Assembly: GCF_001463705.1 (NCBI RefSeq)
Contig: NZ_BBWH01000023.1
Span: 60,959 to 124,958 of the forward strand
Source: Aureimonas sp. AU12
GTDB lineage: Bacteria; Pseudomonadota; Alphaproteobacteria; Rhizobiales; Rhizobiaceae
Direction: 5' to 3'
DNA length: 64,000 bases
Shown: positions 1-6,908 of the stretch, piece after piece
Layout of the letters: every line of letters starts with the position of its first letter
How positions within the stretch are numbered: position 1 is the first letter of the stretch
Translations under genes and position numbers: made by a program
Notes under the pieces: model-generated
The model's database searches: none
Told to the model about the DNA's origin: nothing
The model's input: the letters and a program-made list of their open reading frames with translations, nothing else

Positions 1-78
1 GACAGCATCCAGGCGGCGGCATCCGAGTCATCAGGTGTCTATGCGCTGGTCCAGAAGAAGTTCGAGGAGCAGGCATGA
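1..78 (+). CDS. C-terminus of a phage tail protein (partial)
   Basis: The reading frame is open from the window edge to a TGA at 76-78 and overlaps the next gene's ATG by four bases, as expected for translationally coupled phage tail genes. Only 25 residues are visible, so no domain can be recognised. Its place directly upstream of a tail-fibre-like protein suggests the end of a central tail or host-specificity protein, but that is inference from position. Confidence 0.45.
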   Translation, partial: DSIQAAASESSGVYALVQKKFEEQA

Positions 79-845
79 CGCGATCATTGAAAGGGGGGCT
101 GGCCCGCTCGTTTGACCGTCTCAGCGACCGGCTTGGTGGGGTGAAGCCGGTCTTTGCTTCATTCGGCCCGGGCGACGCTAGTTGGATCGCGCCTGCGTCC
201 GGCACGGTCATCATCCGCGCATGGTCTGGTGGTGCTAGCGGCGCGGTATTCGGCGGCGGATCTTCACCTCAGACCGTGACGGGTGGCGGCGGCGGCGCCT
301 ATGGCGAGAAGCGCCTTGAAGTCAGCTTGGGTCAGTCGCTGAGTGTGTCGGTCGGTGCTGGCGGGCCACCTGTCTCCGGCTATGGAGGGTCAAGCTACGA
401 CGGTAAAGATGGAGGACCTACGTCAGTCACGTTCCCCGGTGGTGGGTTGGCGCTCACGGGGGGGCGAAAGGGCGTCACTGCCGCTAACGCATCCCCCTCC
501 GCAGGCGGGGTTGCGAGTGGTGGAGATGTCAACCGTGATGGTGGACGGGGTGGAACGCCCGCTCAGGCACCAGAGGTCGGTAGAGGAACCAATCCTGGCG
601 CACCAGGAACGAATGATACGCAAACCCTCGTATACGGCGGCGGAGGGGCCGGCGGGCCTGACGACAGGGCTCCGGTTGGTGCGGGGCGTGGAGGATCGTA
701 CCTAACCTATGAGACAGGTGGCCCCGGTGCCATGCCCGGTGGCGGCGGGTCAACGGGATCCGCGTCGTCGTTCCGCGGCTTGAGCGGCGCCGGTGGCGAC
801 GGCTTGGTGATCATCGAGTTTTACGAAGGAGGGATGGCAGGATGA
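75..845 (+). CDS. Glycine-rich phage tail-fibre protein
   Basis: This 256-residue protein has a short charged N-terminus followed by a long Gly/Ala/Ser-rich region with runs such as GGGGGAYGEK and GAGGPP. It ends in a hydrophobic LVIIEFYEGG segment. The spacing of W, P and G residues (a WIAP...VIIRAWSGGASG motif near residues 37-55) is typical of the glycine-rich domains of phage tail-fibre or receptor-binding proteins, in which polyglycine helices form a trimer. It is coupled by ATGA overlaps to the genes on both sides. The family call rests on composition and context rather than a catalytic motif. Confidence 0.65.
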   Translation: MTRSLKGGLARSFDRLSDRLGGVKPVFASFGPGDASWIAPASGTVIIRAWSGGASGAVFGGGSSPQTVTGGGGGAYGEKRLEVSLGQSLSVSVGAGGPPVSGYGGSSYDGKDGGPTSVTFPGGGLALTGGRKGVTAANASPSAGGVASGGDVNRDGGRGGTPAQAPEVGRGTNPGAPGTNDTQTLVYGGGGAGGPDDRAPVGAGRGGSYLTYETGGPGAMPGGGGSTGSASSFRGLSGAGGDGLVIIEFYEGGMAG

Positions 846-1306
846 TCGACCTCTACCGCCGTAGTGGTGGCGTGCCTGAGCCGCTGCCCTCGATCGCCTA
901 CACCGACGACGGTTACACCCGGACGAACCTTGCAAGCGAAGCCGATACTCGTTCTGAGCTAGGGTTCGAGTTCTTTGCGACCATCGATCCGGCGATGCAG
1001 CGAGTGGTGAAGCGGGGAGATGCCTACCTCGTCGAGATCTTGCCGCCCGATCCCGTGCGGGTCTCGGCCGATCTCGTCACCATGCGCCAAGCGCAGATTG
1101 CTCTTCTGGACGCCGGCTTGCTCGATCAGGCCGACGGCGCCATCGCGGCGATGACGGGAACGGCCGGGCGCCTGGCGCAGATCGAATGGGCGAAGGCGAC
1201 GGTATTGCGCCGCGATCATCCGCTCATCGCGGCGCTCGGCTCGACGCTCGGCCTCGACGAGGCGGCGATCGATGCGCTCTTCGCGAAGGCCGCGCAGATC
1301 ACCTGA
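842..1306 (+). CDS. Phage tail-fibre accessory protein
   Basis: This 154-residue soluble protein starts at an ATG overlapping the preceding stop, about nine bases after an AGGAGG Shine-Dalgarno. The C-terminal half (from about residue 80) has the pattern VTMRQAQIALLDAGLLDQ ... IEWAKATVLRRDHPLI ... LGLDEAAIDALFAKAA. This pattern recurs in small proteins following tail-fibre genes in proteobacterial phages. Those proteins are annotated only as tail or hypothetical proteins, possibly fibre assembly factors. The function is therefore inferred from position and resemblance. An intrinsic terminator follows 38 bases after the stop. Confidence 0.55.
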   Translation: MIDLYRRSGGVPEPLPSIAYTDDGYTRTNLASEADTRSELGFEFFATIDPAMQRVVKRGDAYLVEILPPDPVRVSADLVTMRQAQIALLDAGLLDQADGAIAAMTGTAGRLAQIEWAKATVLRRDHPLIAALGSTLGLDEAAIDALFAKAAQIT

Positions 1307-1343
1307 CGCCAACCAAGCCCCGCCCATCCGATCAATAGACCCG

Positions 1344-1364
1344 GCCGCCGAGAGGCGGCTTTTT
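1344..1364 (+). terminator. Intrinsic terminator after tail genes
   Basis: GCCGCC (1344-1349), loop GAGA and GGCGGC (1354-1359) form a perfect six-pair stem followed by TTTTT (1360-1364). It lies only 28 bases before the ATG of the next gene, leaving no room for a normal promoter. Confidence 0.75.
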
Positions 1365-1392
1365 CGTGTCCGCACTTCAGAGAGGGCCTTCC

Positions 1393-3600
1393 ATGGTCTC
1401 GCAAACTCGCATCCGTCAGAACAAGACCAGCCTTGCCGGCGCGATCGGCGCCGGCGTCCTGCCGCCTGGCGGCGGTGGCGTCACGCCTCCGGTTCTCAAG
1501 GGGCTGACGTCCTCGATCTCCGCCGGAGCCGTAGGCTCTCCGCTCTCGGCGGCGATTTCGGGCAAGACGTCCGGGTCGGTGCTGTCTCTGACTGGCGCCG
1601 GCGCGGCGGGACTTTCGGTTTCGGGCGCAACCGTATCCGGCACGCCGACCGCCGTTGGCGACGTCAGCGTAATCGAGACGCTGGCCGGCGCAGCCGGCTC
1701 CCCGAAAATGTCCGGCCCGCTGATCTCTGTGAGTGCCGCCGCCGCAACCGTCCCGGCCGCGATGGCGGCGCCGTCACTGGTAGCCGGAAGCGGGCAGATC
1801 GCCGTTACGCGTGCCGGCGCGCCGGCCAATGGGGGGGCGTCCATCACGGGTTATGATATCCTCTACCGCACGGGCACCGGAGCCTTCACCGTGATTGCGA
1901 TGACGTCGAACCCGCAGGCTCTGACTGGCCTGACGAACGGCGTTCTCTATGAGGTCACGACGCGCGCTGTGAATGCCGTCGGCGCTGGCCCGGCCTCACC
2001 GAGCGCCAGCGCGACGCCTGCCTTAAGCGTGTTCTTCGCTGACATGCCGCTGACGGACTCCGGTGACAGCATCACGGCGCTGAAGGACAATAGCGGGTGG
2101 CTGCCCTGGGCCGAGTTCCTATCCTATGGCCGTTTCGCTCTGCGCAGCGGCGCGGACCAGGCTATCTCTGGGTCGCAGATCAACGAAGCCAACGATGAAC
2201 ACGACGTTCTCCTGCGCGCCGATCGCCGGAGTTATTACACGTCCCAGCTCGGCCCCGGCATCGCCGCCCTCATGGCGATCGGCACCAACTCGATCGACCT
2301 GTCGGATACGAAGATTAAAGAGGGTCTGGATCTCGTCTGGGGTGACGCGACTACTGCCGGCTCCCCGAATATGGCGGCGACGATTCTGCCGAGCGCGTCC
2401 AATCAGTCGACGAGCGTCACGACCGGACTCGGTACCAGTCCGAAGCAACGCTATGACAGCGTCAACGCCTATATCCGCTCGAAGAAATCGAGCACGTTCC
2501 TCGTCGTCGACGGCGCTAGTGCCTGGGGTGAGACGTATGTCGGCCACACGGATACGGGGAACCTGCATCCGAACACGCCTGGAGCGATCAAATATGGCGG
2601 CGCGCTGAAAGCTGCGCTGGAGGACGCTGGCTACCCGATCGGATCCTTCTACGGTGCCGATGGAAATCCGGCCGACAACATCATCCCGGCTTCGACCTGG
2701 ACGATGGACGGCACGACCGGCACGAAGTCCGGTACCTCGACGATCAACGGCACTGTCCCGACCGGCTTCACGATCACGAACTCGGTCGCTGGTCTCATCA
2801 TCGACGTGTCGGTGATCACGTTGAACGTCCCGTTCATCGTCAACGGCTCGATCGAAATGCGGCCGATGAAGCTCCTGCAGCTGGATCTGTCTGGCTCGGT
2901 GACGACGCAAGGCACGATCTCGATCCTGCAGGCTTTCTCGATCTCACCGATCGAACAGGCAGGCGCGACGTTTGAGCATATGCACTATGCCAGCCTCTCG
3001 GCCGTCGACGACGTGTCAGCTCCGTCTGGCTGCAACATCGGGTCGCTGACGAACTCTGGCTCGCTGTCCTTCTGGTCGAACGCGAACACGGCTGCCATCG
3101 CCGGCGTAATTGATCGGCCCGTGAAGGGCATCGCACGCGGGCGCACGCAGATCGCCAACGCGGCGGTGGGAACGAACGGCATCCTTACACAGCTGCGGGT
3201 CGCGACCGGCACGGCGAACATTCGCCTGCGCTACGGCATGGGATACGTCCGCAGGTCGGAACGGGTCGCCTACTCGGCGCCTGGCGTCGTCTACACCGCT
3301 CGCGACGATCTCGGCGGACCGCTCGTCGGCCCGACCTTCACCGGCACGGCGGCGAACGGCAACACGCTGACTGGCCGGGTTGGCTACGGCTGGAAGGGCG
3401 GGGAGTACACATTCTCCTTCCAGTGGGAGCGCACGGCCGATGCCGGTGTGACTGTCGAGGCCATCAGCGGCGCGACGGCGATGACTTACGACGTCAGCGG
3501 GCAGACCGGCTACCAGCTTCGGTTGAAGGTGACGATGGCGGCGACTTCGAAGGGGCCAGCGGTTCCGGCGTACACGCCCTGGAGCGTCAAGCTGGCCTAG
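1393..3600 (+). CDS. Phage tail/receptor-binding protein, SGNH-hydrolase-like
   Basis: This large protein (735 residues) begins at ATG 1393, preceded by AGAGAGGG. A GTG at 1366 in the same frame abuts the terminator T-tract and is less likely. After a low-complexity Gly/Ser/Ala N-terminus there is a fibronectin type III-like module (about residues 124-211, with the ITGYDILYRTG and LYEVTTRAVNAVGAG patterns). It is followed by a GDSIT block (about 224-228), a GTNS block (about 297-300) and a GNLHPN block about 90 residues later, resembling blocks I, III and V of SGNH/GDSL hydrolases. The C-terminus has an Ig-like repeat. It is probably a virion protein that binds or de-acylates a surface glycan. 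Block V lacks the usual Asp three residues before His, so activity is uncertain. Confidence 0.6.
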   Translation: MVSQTRIRQNKTSLAGAIGAGVLPPGGGGVTPPVLKGLTSSISAGAVGSPLSAAISGKTSGSVLSLTGAGAAGLSVSGATVSGTPTAVGDVSVIETLAGAAGSPKMSGPLISVSAAAATVPAAMAAPSLVAGSGQIAVTRAGAPANGGASITGYDILYRTGTGAFTVIAMTSNPQALTGLTNGVLYEVTTRAVNAVGAGPASPSASATPALSVFFADMPLTDSGDSITALKDNSGWLPWAEFLSYGRFALRSGADQAISGSQINEANDEHDVLLRADRRSYYTSQLGPGIAALMAIGTNSIDLSDTKIKEGLDLVWGDATTAGSPNMAATILPSASNQSTSVTTGLGTSPKQRYDSVNAYIRSKKSSTFLVVDGASAWGETYVGHTDTGNLHPNTPGAIKYGGALKAALEDAGYPIGSFYGADGNPADNIIPASTWTMDGTTGTKSGTSTINGTVPTGFTITNSVAGLIIDVSVITLNVPFIVNGSIEMRPMKLLQLDLSGSVTTQGTISILQAFSISPIEQAGATFEHMHYASLSAVDDVSAPSGCNIGSLTNSGSLSFWSNANTAAIAGVIDRPVKGIARGRTQIANAAVGTNGILTQLRVATGTANIRLRYGMGYVRRSERVAYSAPGVVYTARDDLGGPLVGPTFTGTAANGNTLTGRVGYGWKGGEYTFSFQWERTADAGVTVEAISGATAMTYDVSGQTGYQLRLKVTMAATSKGPAVPAYTPWSVKLA

Positions 3601-3710
3601 TCGCAAGCCTCCTTCCGGTCGACCGGATAGGACCTGGGGATGTTCGTCTGCCGGCCCTTCCAAAAGTGAGCCGCCTTGTACCTACTCGGCATGCTTAACC
3701 GGAGGGTGAA

Positions 3711-4022
3711 ATGAAACGACTCATCGCAGTTATGACACTCCTGCCACTGGCCGCGTGCCAAACAGCGTCTGTCGAAAGCAACAATGTCGTTGTGACCGGC
3801 AACCCGGAACTTGTTCGGGGATGCCAGTTTCTTGGACAGGAAAGCGGTCGGCAGTACATGATGGGCGGGGTTATGCTCATGGGCGCGGCGCAAGAGGACG
3901 CAAACCGTCGTCTGAAGAACAAAGCGGCCGAGAAGGGGGCGACCCATCTCTTAACGACGAACTCGCAGATGGGTATGGGCGGCGCCTCCGCTACAGGTGA
4001 TCTCTACAAGTGCAAACGGTAA
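3711..4022 (+). CDS. Small lipoprotein (RcsF/DUF4156-like), phage moron
   Basis: This 103-residue protein has a lipoprotein signal with lipobox LAAC, so Cys16 would be lipidated. The mature part keeps a Cys in GCQFLG and has the segment ANRRLKNKAAEKGATHLL, which resembles the helix of DUF4156/RcsF-like envelope lipoproteins. A third Cys lies near the C-terminus, so a disulfide in the periplasm is plausible. It sits alone, with a 110-base gap upstream, a good Shine-Dalgarno (GGAGGG) and two terminators downstream. That is the layout of a 'moron' expressed independently of phage late genes. A role in altering the lysogen's envelope is inference. Confidence 0.6.
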   Translation: MKRLIAVMTLLPLAACQTASVESNNVVVTGNPELVRGCQFLGQESGRQYMMGGVMLMGAAQEDANRRLKNKAAEKGATHLLTTNSQMGMGGASATGDLYKCKR

Positions 4023-4047
4023 CGCACCAAAACTGTCAGAAAACGGA

Positions 4048-4070
4048 GGCTCCCTAGCGGGGGCCTTTTT
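4048..4070 (+). terminator. Intrinsic terminator after lipoprotein gene
   Basis: GGCTCCC (4048-4054), loop TAGC and GGGGGCC (4059-4065, one G-T pair) are followed by TTTTT. It is the first of two tandem terminators between the lipoprotein and the lysis cassette. Confidence 0.7.
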
Positions 4071-4089
4071 CAATTGAGCATCAACCATG

Positions 4090-4113
4090 CCCGGCCTGCG
4101 CGCCGGGTTTTTT
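4090..4113 (+). terminator. Second tandem intrinsic terminator
   Basis: CCCGGC (4090-4095), a six-base loop and GCCGGG (4102-4107) are followed by TTTTTT (4108-4113). It ends only 19 bases before the holin start. Confidence 0.75.
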
Positions 4114-4132
4114 CTTGCCTGGAGATATCCCC

Positions 4133-4357
4133 GTGGAACTCGTCCCTCACTGGCGCCGGGTGCTCAAGCGCGCCTGGTCCATCCGCCTCATGGTGCTCGC
4201 CTTCGTCTTCTCGGCGCTGGAGATCTTCCTGCCCGCGCTAGACGGCGTTCTGCCGATCCCCGATCGGGCCTTTGCCGGCCTTTCCGCCCTCACTGCCGGC
4301 GCGGCGTTCGTCGCCCGCCTGGTCGCGCAGTCCAGCGTTTCGGAGCCCCGCTCATGA
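4133..4357 (+). CDS. Holin-like phage membrane protein
   Basis: This 74-residue protein starts at GTG 4133, preceded by GGAG at about nine bases. An in-frame TTG at 4115 lies inside the terminator T-tract and is rejected. There are two hydrophobic segments, at about residues 16-33 (MVLAFVFSALEIFLPAL) and 45-65 (FAGLSALTAGAAFVARLVA), with a basic N-terminus containing HWRRVLKRAWS. This family of short two-span proteins precedes endolysin genes in alphaproteobacterial prophages. Position immediately upstream of the endolysin, with an ATGA overlap, supports a holin (or pinholin) role, but the biochemical type cannot be read from sequence. Confidence 0.65.
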   Translation: MELVPHWRRVLKRAWSIRLMVLAFVFSALEIFLPALDGVLPIPDRAFAGLSALTAGAAFVARLVAQSSVSEPRS

Positions 4358-4863
4358 AGTGGTTCAATCCTTCCAAGCTCGTCACCACGTCGAAGGTCGG
4401 CGGCGGCTCGCGGCTGTCGAAGTCGAAGACGCTGATGCTCGCTGCCGTCGCGCTGGTTGGCGGTTATGAGGGCCTGCGCACCACGGCCTATCGCGACGTC
4501 GTCGGCATCCCGACCGTCTGCTTCGGCGAGACGCGCGGCGTGAAGATGGGTGACCGCTACAGCGTCGAGGACTGCCAGGCGATGCTTGGCACCGCACTCG
4601 TCGAGTTCGAGACAGGCATGCGCAAGTGTCTCGTCGCCCCGGACGCGATCAAGGATAAGCCCTACACGGCCTTCCTGTCCGTCACCTACAACATCGGCAC
4701 CGGGGCGTTCTGCGGCTCGTCGATGGCCCGCCTTGTGAACGCTGGCGACATCCGCGGTGCTTGTGACGCTCTACTGAAATGGAACAAGGCCGGCGGGCGC
4801 GTCATCGCCGGCCTCACGCGGCGCCGGCAGGAGGAGCGGGCGCTCTGCCTGGACGGCGCCTGA
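4354..4863 (+). CDS. SAR-type endolysin, GH24 lysozyme
   Basis: This 169-residue muramidase hydrolyses the MurNAc-GlcNAc bond of peptidoglycan at the end of the phage cycle. The start ATG overlaps the holin stop. A weakly hydrophobic, Gly/Ala-rich N-terminal stretch (about residues 26-38) precedes the catalytic Glu and looks like a signal-anchor-release segment. The GH24 triad is present with exact E-x8-D-x5-T spacing: Glu39, Asp48 and Thr54 in the segment GGYEGLRTTAYRDVVGIPT. Later it has the VTYNIGTGAFCGS and GLTRRRQEERALC patterns of T4/P21-type lysozymes. A SAR mechanism would imply a pinholin partner. That part is inferred. Confidence 0.9.
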   Translation: MKWFNPSKLVTTSKVGGGSRLSKSKTLMLAAVALVGGYEGLRTTAYRDVVGIPTVCFGETRGVKMGDRYSVEDCQAMLGTALVEFETGMRKCLVAPDAIKDKPYTAFLSVTYNIGTGAFCGSSMARLVNAGDIRGACDALLKWNKAGGRVIAGLTRRRQEERALCLDGA

Positions 4864-5312
4864 TGCGCGCCTTTGAGGCCACCATCGCGGCGATCATCCT
4901 TGTCGCCGGCATCGTCCTCGGCTGGCTCGGCGGATGCTTCTATGCCGACCTCGTCAGCATCCCGGCCGCGCGCGAGGCCGGGCGGATCGAGGAACGGCTC
5001 GTCTGGACGAAGCGCCAGGCCGAGGCCGAGGCACGGGCCGCCGCCGATCGCCAGGCGGCGCAGATCCGTATCGACGCGATCGAGCGCGAATACTTCGAGC
5101 GCGACAAGGCGCGCGTCCTGCAGATGGACGCGCTCGAACAATCCCTCCAAGAGGAGCAAGCGAATGTCCCGACACCCAGCCCGGCCGCTCGCGGCGCTCC
5201 TCCTGTGTGCCGTCCTGCCATCCCTCGTGGGGTGCGCGACGCGCTCGACGCCGCCGGTCGCGGCGCTGCAGCTCGCCCGCCTGCCGGCGAGCCTCCTGCA
5301 GCCCTGCGCTGA
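4863..5312 (+). CDS. i-spanin (Rz-like)
   Basis: This 149-residue protein has one N-terminal membrane segment (about residues 6-28, TIAAIILVAGIVLGWLGGCF). A highly charged, helical, coiled-coil-prone periplasmic region rich in Glu, Arg and Ala follows to about residue 100, and then a Pro-rich tail. This is the architecture of inner-membrane spanins, which bridge to an outer-membrane lipoprotein and fuse the membranes in the last step of lysis. The start ATG overlaps the endolysin stop (TGATG). The o-spanin gene is nested in another frame of its 3' part and runs past its end, as in lambda Rz/Rz1-like pairs. Confidence 0.8.
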   Translation: MRAFEATIAAIILVAGIVLGWLGGCFYADLVSIPAAREAGRIEERLVWTKRQAEAEARAAADRQAAQIRIDAIEREYFERDKARVLQMDALEQSLQEEQANVPTPSPAARGAPPVCRPAIPRGVRDALDAAGRGAAARPPAGEPPAALR

Positions 5313-5487
5313 CGTCGCGGATCTTCCCGAACGGGATCTGACGACGGCCGAGACGGCGCGCCTGTGGGGTCGCGATCGGCAGTCGCTCGGCGCGTGCCGC
5401 GATCGACATGCCGCACTTGCTGACGCGGCGCAGGCCTTGGAGGCGCAGGGACGCCCGCCGGCGGCACCCGATGCGGGAGGGGGCTAG
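5164..5487 (+). CDS. o-spanin lipoprotein (Rz1-like), nested
   Basis: This 107-residue lipoprotein is read in the +1 frame relative to the i-spanin, inside which it starts (ATG 5164, preceded by GAGGAG at seven bases). Residues 1-24 are a lipoprotein signal ending in LVGC, with lipid at Cys24. The mature part is rich in Ala, Pro and Arg, with further Cys residues. Being a lipoprotein that overlaps a membrane-anchored coiled-coil protein directly behind an endolysin is diagnostic of an outer-membrane spanin. It is longer than classical Rz1 and continues 175 bases beyond the i-spanin stop. Confidence 0.8.
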   Translation: MSRHPARPLAALLLCAVLPSLVGCATRSTPPVAALQLARLPASLLQPCADVADLPERDLTTAETARLWGRDRQSLGACRDRHAALADAAQALEAQGRPPAAPDAGGG

Positions 5488-5490
5488 GCC

Positions 5491-5940
5491 ATGGTGATCG
5501 TCGTCCAGTTCGTCCGGCACTTCAGCGTCCGCCGGTTCGAATGGTTCATGGCGCTGGTCTTCATCGGCGTCGGTTGGGCGCTCGCCTCGCCGGAAGATTC
5601 ATTCGGCAACTCGTCGAGCTATGACCTTCTCGCCCGGTGGGCGACGGAACAAACTTGGGCCGAGATCTTGATCGCGACCGGAGCGCTTCGGGCGATCGTG
5701 CTGTTCTTCAACGGCGTCGTGATGCGCCGTGCCGCCGAGATCCGCGCCCTCCTCGGCGTGTGGTCGTTCTCCATTGTCCTGATGATGGCGCTCGGTTTTG
5801 ACGCCGCCGCCATGGCGCCCTCTACCGCAGCCCCGATTTACCTCCTCATGGCGGCCTTCGAACTGTCCAACATCTGGACGGCTGCGATCGACGCGCATGA
5901 CCGCCGTGCAGGACGCAAGCATGCTGGACATACTCGCTAA
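5491..5940 (+). CDS. Phage multi-span membrane protein, unknown
   Basis: This 149-residue protein starts three bases after the o-spanin stop, with a strong GGGAGGGGG Shine-Dalgarno. Hydrophobic segments occur at about residues 18-32, 58-78, 87-103 and 107-122, so it should have three or four membrane spans, followed by a short basic tail. No family is recognised. Its position in the lysis region allows an accessory holin or antiholin, or a superinfection-exclusion protein, but nothing in the sequence decides this. Confidence 0.6.
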   Translation: MVIVVQFVRHFSVRRFEWFMALVFIGVGWALASPEDSFGNSSSYDLLARWATEQTWAEILIATGALRAIVLFFNGVVMRRAAEIRALLGVWSFSIVLMMALGFDAAAMAPSTAAPIYLLMAAFELSNIWTAAIDAHDRRAGRKHAGHTR

Positions 5941-6283
5941 GGCCCCCCCCTGGGCTGCCATGCTGTTCTGGGCGCTATCGGCGGTCTTCGCCTCGGTCTT
6001 CTGGGTCGCGGTGCCGAAGCTGAAGTCGATGATCACCCGCGTCGCGCCGGCGCCGCTTCCTGACACGACCATGCGCGTTGTCGGCGCCATGGTGGGGCAG
6101 GGGCTCGATGGCGCGAAGATCGCTCACGAGATCGAGCGCGCGGCCGACGCACTGGAGACGATCGCCGAGGGCGTCACGTCTCTCGCAAAGAGTGAAGAGC
6201 AAGGAACCGCGCGAACGTTGGCCGAGCTGGTCGATCAGATGCAACGGCTCGATCACAAGATCGACCGTCGGCCGTCAGCTTGA
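5921..6283 (+). CDS. Phage membrane-anchored coiled-coil protein, unknown
   Basis: This 120-residue protein overlaps the end of the preceding membrane-protein gene by 20 bases. ATG 5921 with AGGAC upstream is taken as the start. An ATG at 5897 is also possible. A membrane segment at about residues 10-32 (WAAMLFWALSAVFASVFWVAV) is followed by a helical, charged region with heptad-like leucines (HEIERAADALETIAEG and LAELVDQMQRLDHK). No family is recognised. A strong terminator follows 16 bases after the stop, so it is the last gene of the lysis transcript. Confidence 0.6.
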   Translation: MLDILAKAPPWAAMLFWALSAVFASVFWVAVPKLKSMITRVAPAPLPDTTMRVVGAMVGQGLDGAKIAHEIERAADALETIAEGVTSLAKSEEQGTARTLAELVDQMQRLDHKIDRRPSA

Positions 6284-6299
6284 ATGGTATTGAATGCAA

Positions 6300-6335
6300 G
6301 CCCCGTCACGGTCTCGGCCGTGACGGGGCTTTTTT
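6300..6335 (+). terminator. Strong intrinsic terminator of lysis operon
   Basis: GCCCCGTCACGG (6300-6311), a six-base loop and CCGTGACGGGGC (6318-6329) form a perfect twelve-pair stem followed by TTTTTT. It is the strongest terminator in the window and marks the end of the rightward lysis transcription unit. Confidence 0.9.
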
Positions 6336-6469
6336 CGTTTTGGCTCGAAAAACTTGACATTCAAAAGCATCGGAGTCTCGCTGTAAGCGCTCTGATTCTA
6401 GTGCTTTGCTGTCTTGTACTGCTCAACGTGAGGCATCATCTTCGTTATTCGCTAACGAAGGAATACGGT

Positions 6470-6820
6470 ATGTCCCTACATCTCACAGCGGAATATTGCG
6501 GGATTGCGCTTGTTGCACCCGAAAGTGCCGTTGCAAACCTCAATGCAACGGTGATCGCGCGTCATTGCCAGCAAGGCGTCTATATCACCCCAAATGGCAC
6601 TACCTCCGTCAGCCTCCCAGACGGGTCGAATCTCCAGCTGCCCGGGCAGTGGTCGGAGGATGACGTTCGCCAGGCGATCAACAGTTTCCGTGGTCCTATC
6701 GGAAACCCCGAGGCGGCGGCGCGTAGCACAAACTTGGGTAAATATCTCTTTGAGCGAGGGGACAAAGCTCTTGAGACGCTTGCGAATATCGCGAGCGCCT
6801 ATCCGTTCTTTTTCGGATGA
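6470..6820 (+). CDS. Unknown small protein at prophage end
   Basis: The chosen start is ATG 6470, seven bases after AAGGA, giving 116 residues. The same frame is open back to ATG 6284, which would add 62 residues including a convincing membrane segment (the SALILVLCCLVLLNV stretch). However, the strong terminator at 6300-6335 lies inside those codons, so the longer form is doubtful. A TTGACA hexamer occurs at 6354-6359, but no good -10 box follows at normal spacing. The protein has no recognisable domain. The DNA is poorer in GC than its neighbours, consistent with a recently acquired accessory gene next to the attachment site. Confidence 0.5.
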   Translation: MSLHLTAEYCGIALVAPESAVANLNATVIARHCQQGVYITPNGTTSVSLPDGSNLQLPGQWSEDDVRQAINSFRGPIGNPEAAARSTNLGKYLFERGDKALETLANIASAYPFFFG

Positions 6821-6863
6821 CCGGTAAGAACGGCCCCCATAGGGAACAACGGTTTGGCCGAAA

Positions 6864-6908
6864 TTCCTAATCTGGGGGCCACTGGTTCGAATCCAGTTGG
6901 GATCACCA
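6864..6908 (+). other. Prophage attachment site: 3' half of tRNA-Arg(CCT)
   Basis: The segment fits a tRNA 3' half exactly: anticodon loop TTCCTAA (6864-6870, anticodon CCT), stem TCTGG, five-base variable loop, T-arm ACTGG-TTCGAAT-CCAGT (6881-6897), acceptor strand TGGGATC, A73 and CCA (6906-6908). The bases before 6864 do not form the D-arm or the matching anticodon stem, so this is not a whole tRNA. Phages that integrate in tRNA genes leave such duplicated 3' segments, with the intact copy at the other end. It coincides with the change from phage genes to chromosomal genes. Confidence 0.75.

Larger units (their letters stand above)
1..6908. mobile_element. Right end of an integrated prophage
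   Basis: The region contains only phage-type genes in one direction: tail-tip and tail-fibre genes, a lipoprotein moron, a holin/endolysin/spanin lysis cassette and small membrane proteins. It stops at a tRNA 3' half at 6864-6908, after which the genes are ordinary chromosomal ones. The left end, the integrase and the structural genes lie outside the window. The stretch around 6336-6860 is visibly richer in A and T than the flanking chromosome. That this is a prophage follows from gene content. Whether it is complete or inducible cannot be judged from here. Confidence 0.85.

Noticed and set aside
3614..3627. TCCGGTCGACCGGA palindrome after the tail gene, considered as terminator or operator
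   Set aside because: It has no loop or T-tract and no known operator consensus. A 14-base GC-rich palindrome can occur by chance.
6354..6387. TTGACA at 6354 considered as promoter of the prophage-end gene
   Set aside because: No acceptable -10 hexamer lies 16-18 bases downstream, so it is mentioned only with the gene.
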